In this document: positions 1 through 8,118 of the stretch, piece by piece
Numbering within the stretch: the first letter of the stretch is position 1
Layout of the letters: each line of letters starts with the position of its first letter
Assembly: GCF_041060425.1 (NCBI RefSeq)
Contig: NZ_JAULBC010000012.1
Location: 1 to 64,000, forward strand
DNA from: Danxiaibacter flavus
GTDB lineage: Bacteria; Bacteroidota; Bacteroidia; Chitinophagales; Chitinophagaceae
Reading direction: 5' to 3'
DNA length: 64,000 nucleotides
Program-made: the position numbers and the translations under genes
Notes under the pieces: generated by a model
Told to the model about the DNA's origin: nothing
The model's database searches: none
Seen by the model: only the letters and a program-made list of their open reading frames with translations

Positions 1-392
1 TACTCTCACCCTTTTTCACTTTTGGGTATCAAATCTATTGGTATATTAAACAACTTTGAAAATCCTGTTTTTTGTATATGGCAAACATAGGAGGCACAGG
101 GAAATTTTAGGTGCTTTTGTATTAGCTCTTTTTAATTTAAGATGCTGATCGCTATACAGTACGGACATGACAGTGTTCCTATGTTATTGCTTTGCATTTT
201 TTTGCCAGTTAATCCATCTCCTCGTCATTCATTTTCAATTGTCCCCGCCTGAATGACTCTGGTCGGGCAGGAATTTTCAATTTTCACTAAACATACGCCT
301 CCGTGTCCCTTTGTGTTCGCCGGGCCTCCGTGGTTCAACAAAAAAACAACCATTCGTTTATTACTTTCTTTCTTAACCATAATTTGATAAAA

Positions 393-428
393 AAATCTAT
401 TCACATATTATAAACATCATTATTTTTG
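393..428 (+). promoter_or_regulatory. Candidate promoter (TTTG / TATTTTTG) for the arginine cluster
   Basis: TATTTTTG at 421-428 matches the Bacteroidota -7 element TAnnTTTG. A TTTG at 393-396 lies about 24 bases upstream, slightly longer than the usual spacing. If it is used, the transcript starts near 435 and carries a leader of about 250 bases before the first gene. Confidence 0.45.
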
Positions 429-627
429 CGTCTTAACAATTTTGGATAACAATTTCATTCTGAACTGAAGTTGAAAGAAAACACAACACATCACAACTTA
501 TTCGCTTTCCATCCTTCATTGATGGGTGTTGTTTCTTTGGCTAATCTCCCTGTTTTCCGACCTATCCGACGACCTCGTATCTGAGACTAACTCAATGCAT
601 TGCATCCATATCAATTCAATGCGTCAG

Positions 628-649
628 GCAGCCTCAAATTCCAGGCTGC
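628..649 (+). promoter_or_regulatory. Leader stem-loop before the acetyltransferase gene
   Basis: GCAGCCT and AGGCTGC form a perfect 7-bp stem with an 8-base loop, about 40 bases before the chosen GTG start. No U-tract follows, so it is not a plain terminator. A role in leader folding or translation control is inference only. Confidence 0.35.
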
Positions 650-689
650 AAAGGATACTTCGATTAGCTTATTTATCAAAAAGACAAAA

Positions 690-1409
690 GTGGAACAAAA
701 TAATATCATCATTCGTGTAGCTAATAGTGGCGATGTTCATTACGCTAAAACTATTACAGATGAAATGGAATCTTCAGCCAAAGCGCGTGGAACAGGTATT
801 GCTAAACGCAGTCCCGATTACGTTGCCAACAAAATGGAAGAAGGTAAAGCTGTGATAGCGTTAACAACAGACGGTACATGGGTTGGTTTTTGTTATATAG
901 AAACCTGGAGCCATGGTGAGTATGTAGCGAACAGCGGATTGATCGTTTCCCCTGAATTTCGTAAAAGCGGTGTTGCCAAAGGAATTAAAAAAAGGATCTT
1001 CGACCTTAGCAGGGAGAAATATCCTAATGCAAAACTTTTTGGCTTAACCACCGGTCTTGCAGTAATGAAGATCAACAGTGAGCTGGGTTACGAGCCGGTT
1101 ACTTATTCTGAGTTGACACAGGATGATTCTTTCTGGGCAGGCTGTAAAAGCTGTGTGAACTATGATATTCTGATGAGCAAGGACAGAAAGAACTGTATGT
1201 GCACTGCTATGCTGTATGATCCTAAAGATCACTACGAGCCACAGGAAACCAAAGAATACTTTGAAAAGAAATCAAAGATCTATGAGCGTTTGCTGCGTTT
1301 AAAGCAAAGCAAGTTCCTGCAGGCATTCAGAAAAAAGAGCAAAGACGAAAATGGCGGCGGCGGCAATCCCACCAAAACCAAATCGTTCTTCCATTTCTTT
1401 AATTTCTAG
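690..1409 (+). CDS. GNAT-family N-acetyltransferase, candidate N-acetylglutamate synthase
   Basis: A 239-residue GNAT-fold protein. The central part (about residues 60-135) has the acetyl-CoA-binding pattern of the family: the strand VGFCYIETW, then a segment around RKSGVAKGIKKRIF. It opens the arginine cluster, where no classical argA or argJ is present, so it is the natural candidate for acetylating glutamate in the first step; that role is inferred from position. I chose the GTG at 690 because the protein then begins directly with the conserved-looking IIIRVANSGDVHYA strand; the in-frame ATG at 600 adds 30 residues of low-complexity look. Four cysteines in the pattern C152-x2-C155...C169-x-C171 could bind a metal. 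The C-terminal tail is lysine- and glycine-rich. Confidence 0.8.
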   Translation: MEQNNIIIRVANSGDVHYAKTITDEMESSAKARGTGIAKRSPDYVANKMEEGKAVIALTTDGTWVGFCYIETWSHGEYVANSGLIVSPEFRKSGVAKGIKKRIFDLSREKYPNAKLFGLTTGLAVMKINSELGYEPVTYSELTQDDSFWAGCKSCVNYDILMSKDRKNCMCTAMLYDPKDHYEPQETKEYFEKKSKIYERLLRLKQSKFLQAFRKKSKDENGGGGNPTKTKSFFHFFNF

Positions 1410-1436
1410 TTAGCAGGGCGCAGAAACAGCTACGAA

Positions 1437-1512
1437 TGTTTTGACTTTTGATTTTTGACTTTTCCTGCCCGACTGGTCAGGCGGGGAATTTTTACTTTTG
1501 ACTTTCTTTTTT
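1437..1512. repeat. Phrase repeat with nested CCTGCCCG...CAGGCGGG palindrome
   Basis: Runs of 'ttttgacttttgatttttgactttt' character flank an imperfect palindrome at 1464-1485. The same 22 bases recur at 10181-10202 in the same phrase context. It fills the gap between the acetyltransferase gene and argG. Confidence 0.8.
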
Positions 1513-1534
1513 TCAACTATATCAACATCTTACA

Positions 1535-2794
1535 ATGAGCTTTTCCAACAATGTAAATTTTCAGTTTAGTCCCGATGCTGCCGGCAGCGGAAAGAAAACA
1601 CTGGTGCTTGGTTTTAGCGGCGGCCTGGATACAACTTATTGCGTAAAATATTTAAGTGACGATCTTGGTTATGATGTACACAGTGTTATTGTTAACACGG
1701 GTGGATTTAGTGAAGAAGAATTAAAAAATATTGAAGCTCACGCTTACAAGCTGGGCGTTAAAACACATACAACAGTAGATGCCGTTAAAGGCTACTACGA
1801 CCGCATTATCAAATACCTGGTATTTGGGAATGTGTTGAAAAACAATACTTATCCTCTAAGTGTAAGTGCTGAAAGACTTGTTCAGGCGCTGCATATTGCT
1901 GATCATGTAAAAGCATTGAACGCAGATACAGTTGCACACGGTAGCACTGGCGCAGGTAACGACCAGGTACGTTTTGATATGGTGTTCCACATCATGATCC
2001 CTGACGTGAAGATCCTTACGCCGATCCGTGATCTTAAACTAAGCCGCGAGCAGGAGATAGAATACCTTAAGGCCAAGGGTGTGAACATGAACTTTGAGAA
2101 AGCCGCGTACTCTATCAATAAAGGACTATGGGGAACAAGTGTTGGCGGAAGAGAAACACTTTCTTCAAAAGGCATGTTGCCTGAATCAGCATGGCCCACA
2201 CAGGTTACCAAACACGAAGGTGAAGAAGTTAAACTACATTTTGAAAAAGGTGAACTAACTGCTGTAAACGACAAAACCTTCAGTCACCCTTCAGAAGCTA
2301 TTCAATACTTGCAAAGTATTGCCGGCGCTTATGGCATTGGTCGCGATATACATGTGGGTGATACCATCATCGGTATTAAAGGACGCGTTGGTTTTGAAGC
2401 CGCTGCGCCAATGGTTATTCTAAAAGCGCATCATGCTTTGGAAAAACATGTTCTTACCAAATGGCAGTTAAGCTGGAAAGACAATATTGCTAATTTCTAC
2501 GGAAACTGGCTGCATGAAGGTCAAATTCTGGATCCTGTTATGCGCGATATTGAAGCATTCCTTCAAAGTTCACAGCAAACTGTAACCGGTGATGTGTTTG
2601 TCTACCTTCAACCTTACCGTTTCCAGGTATTGGGTATCGAATCTAAGTATGACCTGATGAGTAGCAAATTTGGTAAATACGGAGAAATGAATAATGGATG
2701 GACTGGTGAAGATGTGCGTGGATTTAGCAAGATTTTTGGTAATCAAACTTCCATGTATCACCTGATAAGGGAAGATGCAGAAAAGCAACAATAA
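1535..2794 (+). CDS. argG: Argininosuccinate synthase
   Basis: It joins citrulline and aspartate using ATP, giving argininosuccinate, the penultimate step of arginine synthesis in the cytosol. The protein is 419 residues, close to the usual length. The N-terminal PP-loop of the adenine-nucleotide hydrolase fold is intact (SGGLDTT, residues 28-34). The segment AHGSTGAGNDQVRFD, which binds citrulline and aspartate in this family, is present near residues 134-148. It follows the GNAT gene after about 125 bases of repeat and is followed within 50 bases by a cupin gene, so transcription through the cluster is likely. In this branch of Bacteroidota citrulline is reached by deacetylating N-acetylcitrulline, for which argF' and argE lie downstream. 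Confidence 0.96.
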   Translation: MSFSNNVNFQFSPDAAGSGKKTLVLGFSGGLDTTYCVKYLSDDLGYDVHSVIVNTGGFSEEELKNIEAHAYKLGVKTHTTVDAVKGYYDRIIKYLVFGNVLKNNTYPLSVSAERLVQALHIADHVKALNADTVAHGSTGAGNDQVRFDMVFHIMIPDVKILTPIRDLKLSREQEIEYLKAKGVNMNFEKAAYSINKGLWGTSVGGRETLSSKGMLPESAWPTQVTKHEGEEVKLHFEKGELTAVNDKTFSHPSEAIQYLQSIAGAYGIGRDIHVGDTIIGIKGRVGFEAAAPMVILKAHHALEKHVLTKWQLSWKDNIANFYGNWLHEGQILDPVMRDIEAFLQSSQQTVTGDVFVYLQPYRFQVLGIESKYDLMSSKFGKYGEMNNGWTGEDVRGFSKIFGNQTSMYHLIREDAEKQQ

Positions 2795-2844
2795 TATCCT
2801 AATAAGTATAGCATCACTGTGCTTATAACAGCTTAACTTTTTAC

Positions 2845-3189
2845 ATGTCAATACGCAGCAAAGAACAGCCATTACAACACTACCTCTGGGGAAACAATTG
2901 TGATGGCTGGGTTTTAGCTGATACCGAACAATTATCAGTTAAGCAGGAACGCATGCCTCCTCAAACAAGTGAGGCGCTGCATTTTCATAAAAATGCACAA
3001 CAGTTCTTTTTCATATTAAGCGGAACAGCAACTTTTGAAGTTGAAGGAGAAAGCTTCAACGTTATTGCCGGCAACGGTTTTCACATTGAAGCAGGAAAGA
3101 AGCACCGCATCAGCAACAATGCTGCTGATGATCTCGAGTTTATATTAAGCTCTCAACCATCAACCAACAACGACAGGGTGAATGTTTGA
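2845..3189 (+). CDS. Small single-domain cupin protein
   Basis: A 114-residue protein made of one cupin beta-barrel. Motif 1 is visible as HFHKNAQQFFFILSG (H46, H48); the usual metal-ligand glutamate is glutamine (Q52 or Q53). Motif 2 is AGNGFHIEAGKKHRI with its histidine near residue 87. Such proteins range from isomerases and dioxygenases to small-molecule sensors, and the substrate cannot be told from the sequence. The gene sits between argG and argC and overlaps the next gene by 8 bases, so its product is made together with the kinase-like protein. An unrecognised side role linked to the arginine cluster is possible. Confidence 0.85.
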   Translation: MSIRSKEQPLQHYLWGNNCDGWVLADTEQLSVKQERMPPQTSEALHFHKNAQQFFFILSGTATFEVEGESFNVIAGNGFHIEAGKKHRISNNAADDLEFILSSQPSTNNDRVNV

Positions 3190-4069
3190 TGAGCAAGATA
3201 TAATGAGCCTTTGCAAGGATGCCGGATTTTATCCTGCAGATGAAGTAAAACAATTATCAAAAGGCTGGTGGTCGCAAGCTTATTCATTCAGACACGAGGG
3301 AAAAGATTGGGTATTAAGAATTAACGGAAGTGATAAAGATTTCAGAAAGGATCAAAAAGCCTGGGAGTTATTGCACGAAATTACTCCGGTCCCTGGAATA
3401 AGACTAATCGGAAAATTCAGAGATAATTTCTACGCAGTAAGTGAGAAATGCAGCGGGATTACTTTGATTGATGACCATGTAACATCCTCCGAAATTGTTT
3501 TTGAGCTGTTCGATACGCTACTGCAGATGCGGACTTTCAACACAAACGGATTGAACGGCTGGGCATTAATGAACGAGCGTTTTGAGGGAACATATAATAG
3601 TTGGGAAGACTGGCTGCTAAGTTTCCACAATCACAAAATGGATTACACGCTTCAGCAACTGGTGAACGACGGACTTTTTGAAAGCATGCTTCACAAAGTT
3701 GCGCTGAATAGAATAAAACAACTTCTACCCTTTTGTAAAACGGAAAAATACCTTGTTCACGGCGATGCCGGCTTCGACAATGTGTTAAGCGACGGAAAGA
3801 AAATTACAGGAGTAATTGATTGGGGCGAAGCGGCGCTGGGAGATTTTCTCTACGACATTGCCTACCTTTTTTTCAATACAGAGACGGTTGATTACAAAGG
3901 CTACTGGCAACAGTTCGTGCAACAAAGGCAACTACAAATTCCATTCATGGAAGAGCGGTTAAGGTGCTATCAAATGGTTATCGGACTCAACTCTGTAGCC
4001 ATCGCGGCACACACCCGCAACGAAAAGATTTATCATCTGGATAGAAATAAATTGATGCAATTATTATGA
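3182..4069 (+). CDS. Aminoglycoside-phosphotransferase-fold kinase (APH family)
   Basis: A 295-residue protein with the APH/choline-kinase fold. The catalytic Brenner motif is H193-G-D195-A-G-F-D-N200 and the metal-binding motif is VIDWGEAALGD with D213. The N-lobe shows the GWWSQAYSF glycine-rich strand and the VLRI strand. Family members phosphorylate hydroxyl or amino groups of small molecules such as antibiotics, choline, homoserine or sugars; the substrate here is unknown. The start overlaps the cupin gene by 8 bases and the stop overlaps the argC start as ATGA, so it is translationally coupled on both sides. That argues for a metabolic rather than a resistance role. Confidence 0.85.
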   Translation: MFDEQDIMSLCKDAGFYPADEVKQLSKGWWSQAYSFRHEGKDWVLRINGSDKDFRKDQKAWELLHEITPVPGIRLIGKFRDNFYAVSEKCSGITLIDDHVTSSEIVFELFDTLLQMRTFNTNGLNGWALMNERFEGTYNSWEDWLLSFHNHKMDYTLQQLVNDGLFESMLHKVALNRIKQLLPFCKTEKYLVHGDAGFDNVLSDGKKITGVIDWGEAALGDFLYDIAYLFFNTETVDYKGYWQQFVQQRQLQIPFMEERLRCYQMVIGLNSVAIAAHTRNEKIYHLDRNKLMQLL

Positions 4070-5049
4070 GCAAGAAAATTAAAGCAGGCATAATAGGTGG
4101 CGCCGGTTATACAGGCGGAGAGTTAATTCGTTTACTCATCAATCACCCTCACGCAGAAATTAGTTTTGTACATAGTAAAAGCAATGCTGGTAACCCGCTT
4201 TATAAGGTTCACCAGGATTTAGTTGGAGACACAGATTTACACTTCACCGGTGAATTGTCTGATGATGTGGATGTGCTGTTCCTTTGCACCGGCCACGGTG
4301 AGGCAAAGAAATTTTTGCAGGCAAATACTATCGCTCCTCACATTAAAATCATCGATCTTTCCAACGATTTCAGGCTTTCTCAGCATGCAGTTCTGGGCGA
4401 CCGCACATTTGTGTATGGTCTGCCGGAATTAAATAAAGCGCAAATCAAATCGGCACATAATATTGCCAATCCCGGTTGTTTTGCAACAGCAATCCAGCTC
4501 GGATTATTGCCGCTTGCAAAAGCCGGATTACTGGAAAATATTTACACAACAGGCATTACAGGTTCTACCGGCGCGGGACAGGGTTTAAGCTCCACATCCC
4601 ACTTTAGCTGGAGAGCAAACAATATACAGGCTTACAAAACATTGACACACCAGCACTTAGGAGAAATTGGACAAACCTTGCAACAATTGTATCCGGACAG
4701 CGATATTGATCTTAGTTTTGTGCCATGGCGGGGAGATTTTACACGGGGCATTTTTATCAGCTCCACCATCACCTGCGACAGTTCTTTGGAATCATTAACT
4801 GCTTTGTTCAACGAATTTTATGCAGCTCATCCTTTCACCGTTGTAAGCAACGACGCCATTTTCCTTAAACAGGTGGTTAACACCAACAAATGCGTCATTC
4901 AACTGGAAAAGGTAGGTACCAAACTCGTCATCCATTCCGCCATCGACAATCTCCTCAAAGGAGCCAGCGGCCAGGCAGTGCAGAATATGAATTTGATGTT
5001 TGGGTTGGAGGAAAGTGCGGGGTTGAGGTTGAAAAGTGCGGGATTTTAG
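4066..5049 (+). CDS. argC: N-acetyl-gamma-glutamyl-phosphate reductase
   Basis: This reductase makes N-acetylglutamate semialdehyde from the acyl phosphate formed by ArgB, using NADPH. It has 327 residues, the normal size of the shorter class. The Rossmann loop GGAGYTGGEL occupies residues 11-20, and the catalytic cysteine is C138 in ANPGCFATA. The substrate-binding stretch GSTGAGQG follows near residue 166. Its ATG overlaps the stop of the kinase-like gene (ATGA), showing tight coupling. The 3' end is rich in 'gggttgaggttgaaaagtgcggg', and repeats of the arginine-cluster type begin just after the stop. Confidence 0.96.
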   Translation: MSKKIKAGIIGGAGYTGGELIRLLINHPHAEISFVHSKSNAGNPLYKVHQDLVGDTDLHFTGELSDDVDVLFLCTGHGEAKKFLQANTIAPHIKIIDLSNDFRLSQHAVLGDRTFVYGLPELNKAQIKSAHNIANPGCFATAIQLGLLPLAKAGLLENIYTTGITGSTGAGQGLSSTSHFSWRANNIQAYKTLTHQHLGEIGQTLQQLYPDSDIDLSFVPWRGDFTRGIFISSTITCDSSLESLTALFNEFYAAHPFTVVSNDAIFLKQVVNTNKCVIQLEKVGTKLVIHSAIDNLLKGASGQAVQNMNLMFGLEESAGLRLKSAGF

Positions 5050-5054
5050 GAGAG

Positions 5055-5208
5055 TTATAAGTTGTACGTTATACGTTTTACGTTGATCTTAGCGGAGAAA
5101 AAACGACGGTATCACATAAAATTTGATAAACGTACCACGTATAACTTACAACGTACCACGTAAATGCTACCATGAAAAACGTACAACGTAACAACGTAAA
5201 ACGTATAT
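5055..5208. repeat. 'CGTATAACGTACAACGT' phrase repeats
   Basis: Degenerate copies of phrases such as ACGTATAACTTACAACGT occur here in both orientations, at 5055-5084 and about 5131-5208. The same family lies at 5659-5692, 6872-6901 and 6970-7000, always in gaps of the arginine cluster. I see no coding potential. Confidence 0.75.
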
Positions 5209-5209
5209 C

Positions 5210-5569
5210 ATGCAAAATTATAAAGAGCTGAAGGTTTGGGAAAGAGCACACTCATTTACATTGAGTGTGTATGGTTTGACAAAAGGTTTTCCGAAAGATG
5301 AGCTGTATAGCCTGACAAACCAGTTAAGACGAGCTACTTCATCTATTCCCGCAAATATTGCGGAAGGATGCGGTAAATGTTCACAAAATGAGTTGGCACA
5401 TTTTTTAAATATAGCACTAGGTTCTGCCAACGAAACGGAATATTTTCTATTGCTATCGAAGGATTTAAATTACATCGGGGAAGATAAGTACATAGAACTT
5501 GACGATGATATCAATCAGATCAAAGCCATGCTTATCGCCCTTATTAATAAAGTGAGGAAGAAGTTGTGA
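5210..5569 (+). CDS. Four-helix bundle protein (S23 / 23S rRNA intervening-sequence type)
   Basis: A 119-residue, almost wholly helical protein of the four-helix bundle family first seen in 23S rRNA intervening sequences. Recognisable features are the N-terminal YKELKVWERAH segment and the central block LRRATSSIPANIAEG around residues 43-57. The biochemical function of this family is unknown; members form pentameric bundles. It lies between argC and argD, flanked on both sides by CGTATAACGT-type repeats, and has no metabolic link to arginine, so it looks like an insertion into the cluster. Confidence 0.85.
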   Translation: MQNYKELKVWERAHSFTLSVYGLTKGFPKDELYSLTNQLRRATSSIPANIAEGCGKCSQNELAHFLNIALGSANETEYFLLLSKDLNYIGEDKYIELDDDINQIKAMLIALINKVRKKL

Positions 5570-5658
5570 GGTATAAGTAACGAGTTATATTGTAAGCCTG
5601 ATCTTTGGGCGTTTTAAAATTCAGCATATAACCGGAACGCACACTCTGCAACTCTTTT

Positions 5659-5692
5659 CACGTATAACGTAAAACTTATAACGTACAACTTA
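5659..5692. repeat. 'CGTATAACGT' phrase repeat before argD
   Basis: The gap between the four-helix-bundle gene and argD ends in CGTATAACGTAAAACTTATAACGTACAACTTAT-like sequence, a copy of the family described at 5055-5208. Confidence 0.75.
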
Positions 5693-5693
5693 T

Positions 5694-6869
5694 ATGAAGC
5701 TTTTCGACGTTTACCCCATCAACGACATCACCATCACCAAGGCCCAGGGTTCTTATGTTTGGGATGAGAATGGTGTACAGTACTTAGACATGTACGGCGG
5801 TCATGCCGTTATCAGTATCGGACATACTCACCCTGTGTGGGTAAGACGAATTGAAGAGCAGTTAGAAAAAATTGCTTTCTATTCAAATTCTGTCCGTATT
5901 CCGTTGCAGCAGGAGCTGGCGGACAAGCTCGGTAAGCTGAGCGGCAAAGAAGACTACCAGCTATTCCTTTGCAACAGCGGTGCTGAGGCAAATGAGAATG
6001 CACTTAAACTGGCTTCTTTCCACACAGGAAGAAAGAAGATCGTTGCTTTTAAGAAAGGGTTTCATGGAAGGACATCTTTAGCAGTAGCCGCTACAGACAA
6101 TCCGGCAATAGTTGCACCGGTGAATGAAACGGATAATGTTGACTTCCTGCCATTCAACGATGAAGCTGCACTGAAAACCTATTTCCAGACAAAGGGAAAA
6201 GATGTTTGTGCGGTTATTGTAGAAGGTATTCAGGGTGTTGGCGGTATTCAGATCGCTACGGAAAGCTTTCTGCAACTGATCCGCAGACTTTGTGATCAAA
6301 ACGATGCAGTATTTATCGCGGACAGCGTGCAGTGCGGTTACGGTCGTACCGGTAAATTCTTCTCGCACGATTATGCAGAAGTAAATGCTGATATCTATAC
6401 TATGGCAAAAGGTATGGGCAACGGATTCCCCATTGGTGGAATTTTGATTGCGCCACACATCAAGCCTAAACATGGAATGCTCGGCACAACTTTCGGCGGT
6501 AATCATCTTGCATGTGCTGCCGCCATTGCGGTACTGGAAGTGCTGGAAGATGAAAAGCTGATTGATGTAGCAAAACAAAGAGGTCAGTATTTGTTGAACC
6601 GTTTGAAAGCCATCGACGGCATTACCAACGTGCGTGGTCGCGGTTTAATGATTGGTTTTGACGTGCCTGAGGAATTGAAAGATCTGCGCAAGAAATTGCT
6701 GAACGACTTCTTCATCTTCACCGGAGAAGCAAAACCAAACGTGATCCGTTTATTACCATCACTCGGTATCAGCAGAAAACAGGTAGATGAATTCCTGGAT
6801 GCATTAAAAGAAGCTATCGCTGAATTACAGCCAGCTTCCACCACAACAACAGAAGAAACTGTAGAATAA
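5694..6869 (+). CDS. argD: Acetylornithine (or succinylornithine) aminotransferase
   Basis: A class-III PLP-dependent aminotransferase of 391 residues that makes N-acylornithine from the semialdehyde with glutamate as amino donor. The pyridoxal-binding lysine is K239 in YTMAKGMGNGFPIGG. The phosphate-binding segment NSGAEANE (94-101) and the FKKGFHGRT block (119-127) are intact. The cofactor aspartate is D210 in IADSVQCGYGRTGKF; most relatives read DE at the first two positions, here DS. The last 15 residues are a threonine/glutamate tail without obvious structure. It lies between repeat-filled gaps in the arginine cluster. Confidence 0.94.
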   Translation: MKLFDVYPINDITITKAQGSYVWDENGVQYLDMYGGHAVISIGHTHPVWVRRIEEQLEKIAFYSNSVRIPLQQELADKLGKLSGKEDYQLFLCNSGAEANENALKLASFHTGRKKIVAFKKGFHGRTSLAVAATDNPAIVAPVNETDNVDFLPFNDEAALKTYFQTKGKDVCAVIVEGIQGVGGIQIATESFLQLIRRLCDQNDAVFIADSVQCGYGRTGKFFSHDYAEVNADIYTMAKGMGNGFPIGGILIAPHIKPKHGMLGTTFGGNHLACAAAIAVLEVLEDEKLIDVAKQRGQYLLNRLKAIDGITNVRGRGLMIGFDVPEELKDLRKKLLNDFFIFTGEAKPNVIRLLPSLGISRKQVDEFLDALKEAIAELQPASTTTTEETVE

Positions 6870-6871
6870 GG

Positions 6872-7000
6872 TTAGAAGTTATACGTTGTACGTTGTACGT
6901 TTAGGCCCGGGGGCACAAATACCGGCTACGTAACAACATACAGCGTATGATTTTAACTACGCTATAATAAACGTATAACGTACAACGTAAAACTTACAAC
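6872..7000. repeat. 'CGTTGTACGTTGTACGT' phrase repeats before argF'
   Basis: Copies at 6872-6901 and 6970-7000 bracket about 70 bases without features. They belong to the arginine-cluster phrase family. Confidence 0.75.
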
Positions 7001-7006
7001 TCAACA

Positions 7007-7963
7007 GTGAAGCAATTTATTTCCGTTCATGATGTTACAGACATCAATGCATTGGTAAAAAAAGCGTTGGCATACAAGGCCAATCCACTTACAGACAAAA
7101 ATCTTGGCGTAAACAAACGCATCGGTCTATTATTCCTTAATCCAAGTTTGCGAACCCGTTTAAGCACACAGGTGGCAGCGCAGAACCTGGGTATGGAAGC
7201 CATTGTATTTAATGTGGATAAAGAGGGTTGGGCACTTGAATTTGAAGAAGGTGCCATTATGAGCGGAAACAAGGCTGAACATATTAAAGATGCAGCACCG
7301 GTCCTGGGAAGCTATTTTGATATCCTTTGTATCAGAACCTTTCCTTCACTAAAAAACCGCGAAGATGATTACAGCGAATTGTATATTTCCCAGTTCATCA
7401 AATATTGTGGAGTTCCTGTGATCAGCCTGGAAAGTGCAACATTGCATCCATTACAAAGTCTTACCGATATCATTACCATGACAGAACATGCACCGGCACA
7501 CAAACCCAAGGTGGTTCTTACCTGGGCGCCGCATGTTAAAACATTACCTCAGTGCGTTGCCAACAGCTTTGCACAATGGGTAAACGCATGGGATGGCAAA
7601 GCTGAATTTGTAATTACGCATCCGGAAGATTATGAATTATCAGAACAGTTTACCAAAGGAGCAACCATCACGCATAACCAGGACGAAGCTTTAAAAGATG
7701 CGGATTTTGTATACGTAAAGAACTGGAGCACTTTTAATGATTATGGAAAGATCTATGCGAATGATCCTAAATGGATGCTTACTGAAGAAAAGCTGAAACT
7801 GACAAATAACGCCAAAGTATTGCATTGCCTTCCCGTAAGAAGAAATGTTGAATTGAGCGATGAAGTGTTGGACAGTGCAAACAGCATCGTAACACAGGAA
7901 GCGGCTAACAGGGTTTGGGCGGCGCAGGCGGTGATTAGTGAGATCCTTCAGAGAGGTGAATAG
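7007..7963 (+). CDS. argF': N-acetylornithine (or N-succinylornithine) carbamoyltransferase
   Basis: This enzyme carbamoylates N-acylornithine to N-acylcitrulline, the Bacteroidota and Xanthomonas variant of the OTCase step. The carbamoyl-phosphate loop reads FLNPSLRTRLS, and HPLQSLTDI and HCLPVRR correspond to the conserved HPxQ and HCLP motifs. The stretch GWALEFEEG carries a glutamate where acetylornithine-specific enzymes have one and succinylornithine-specific enzymes a proline, by my alignment from memory. It has 318 residues and starts with GTG, directly behind a repeat. Carbamoyl phosphate must come from elsewhere, since carA/carB are not in this window. Confidence 0.93.
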   Translation: MKQFISVHDVTDINALVKKALAYKANPLTDKNLGVNKRIGLLFLNPSLRTRLSTQVAAQNLGMEAIVFNVDKEGWALEFEEGAIMSGNKAEHIKDAAPVLGSYFDILCIRTFPSLKNREDDYSELYISQFIKYCGVPVISLESATLHPLQSLTDIITMTEHAPAHKPKVVLTWAPHVKTLPQCVANSFAQWVNAWDGKAEFVITHPEDYELSEQFTKGATITHNQDEALKDADFVYVKNWSTFNDYGKIYANDPKWMLTEEKLKLTNNAKVLHCLPVRRNVELSDEVLDSANSIVTQEAANRVWAAQAVISEILQRGE

Positions 7964-7972
7964 TTCTGGTAA

Positions 7973-8118
7973 AGTGAATAGTGAAGGGTGAATAGTGAAA
8001 GGTGAGACAGGTTAAGTAATTGGAATCAGATTTTTTTGCATAAAGTCAAGATAGAGATATGGAAGATGGATTGAACGTTAGGGCCTTTTGAATTTTGACT
8101 TTTTATTTTTGACTTATC
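7973..8118. repeat. 'GTGAATAGTGAAAGGTGA' and 'TTTTGACTTTT' phrase repeats
   Basis: Position 7973-8005 holds GTGAATAGTGAAGGG-type units, seen again at 13428-13456 and 40541-40566. Position 8087-8118 holds 'tttgaattttgactttttatttttgactt', seen again at 1437-1512 and 10161-10210. Confidence 0.75.

Larger units (their letters stand above)
1..689. other. Intergenic region and leader before the arginine cluster
   Basis: I see no convincing gene here. Positions 244-271 hold a CCCGCCTG...CGGGCAGG palindrome of the family repeated elsewhere in the window, and 298-345 hold a 'ctccgtg / tttgtgttc' phrase repeat. A Bacteroidota-type promoter lies at about 393-428, and a stem-loop at 628-649. Short reading frames crossing 526-720 have no recognisable product. 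Confidence 0.6.

Noticed and set aside
600..689. N-terminal extension of the GNAT protein from ATG 600
   Set aside because: The extra 30 residues lie in the leader, include half of the stem-loop and do not look like part of the GNAT fold.
5210..5569. Accessory (Avd-like) gene of a diversity-generating retroelement
   Set aside because: The fold is similar, but there is no reverse transcriptase or template/variable repeat pair nearby.
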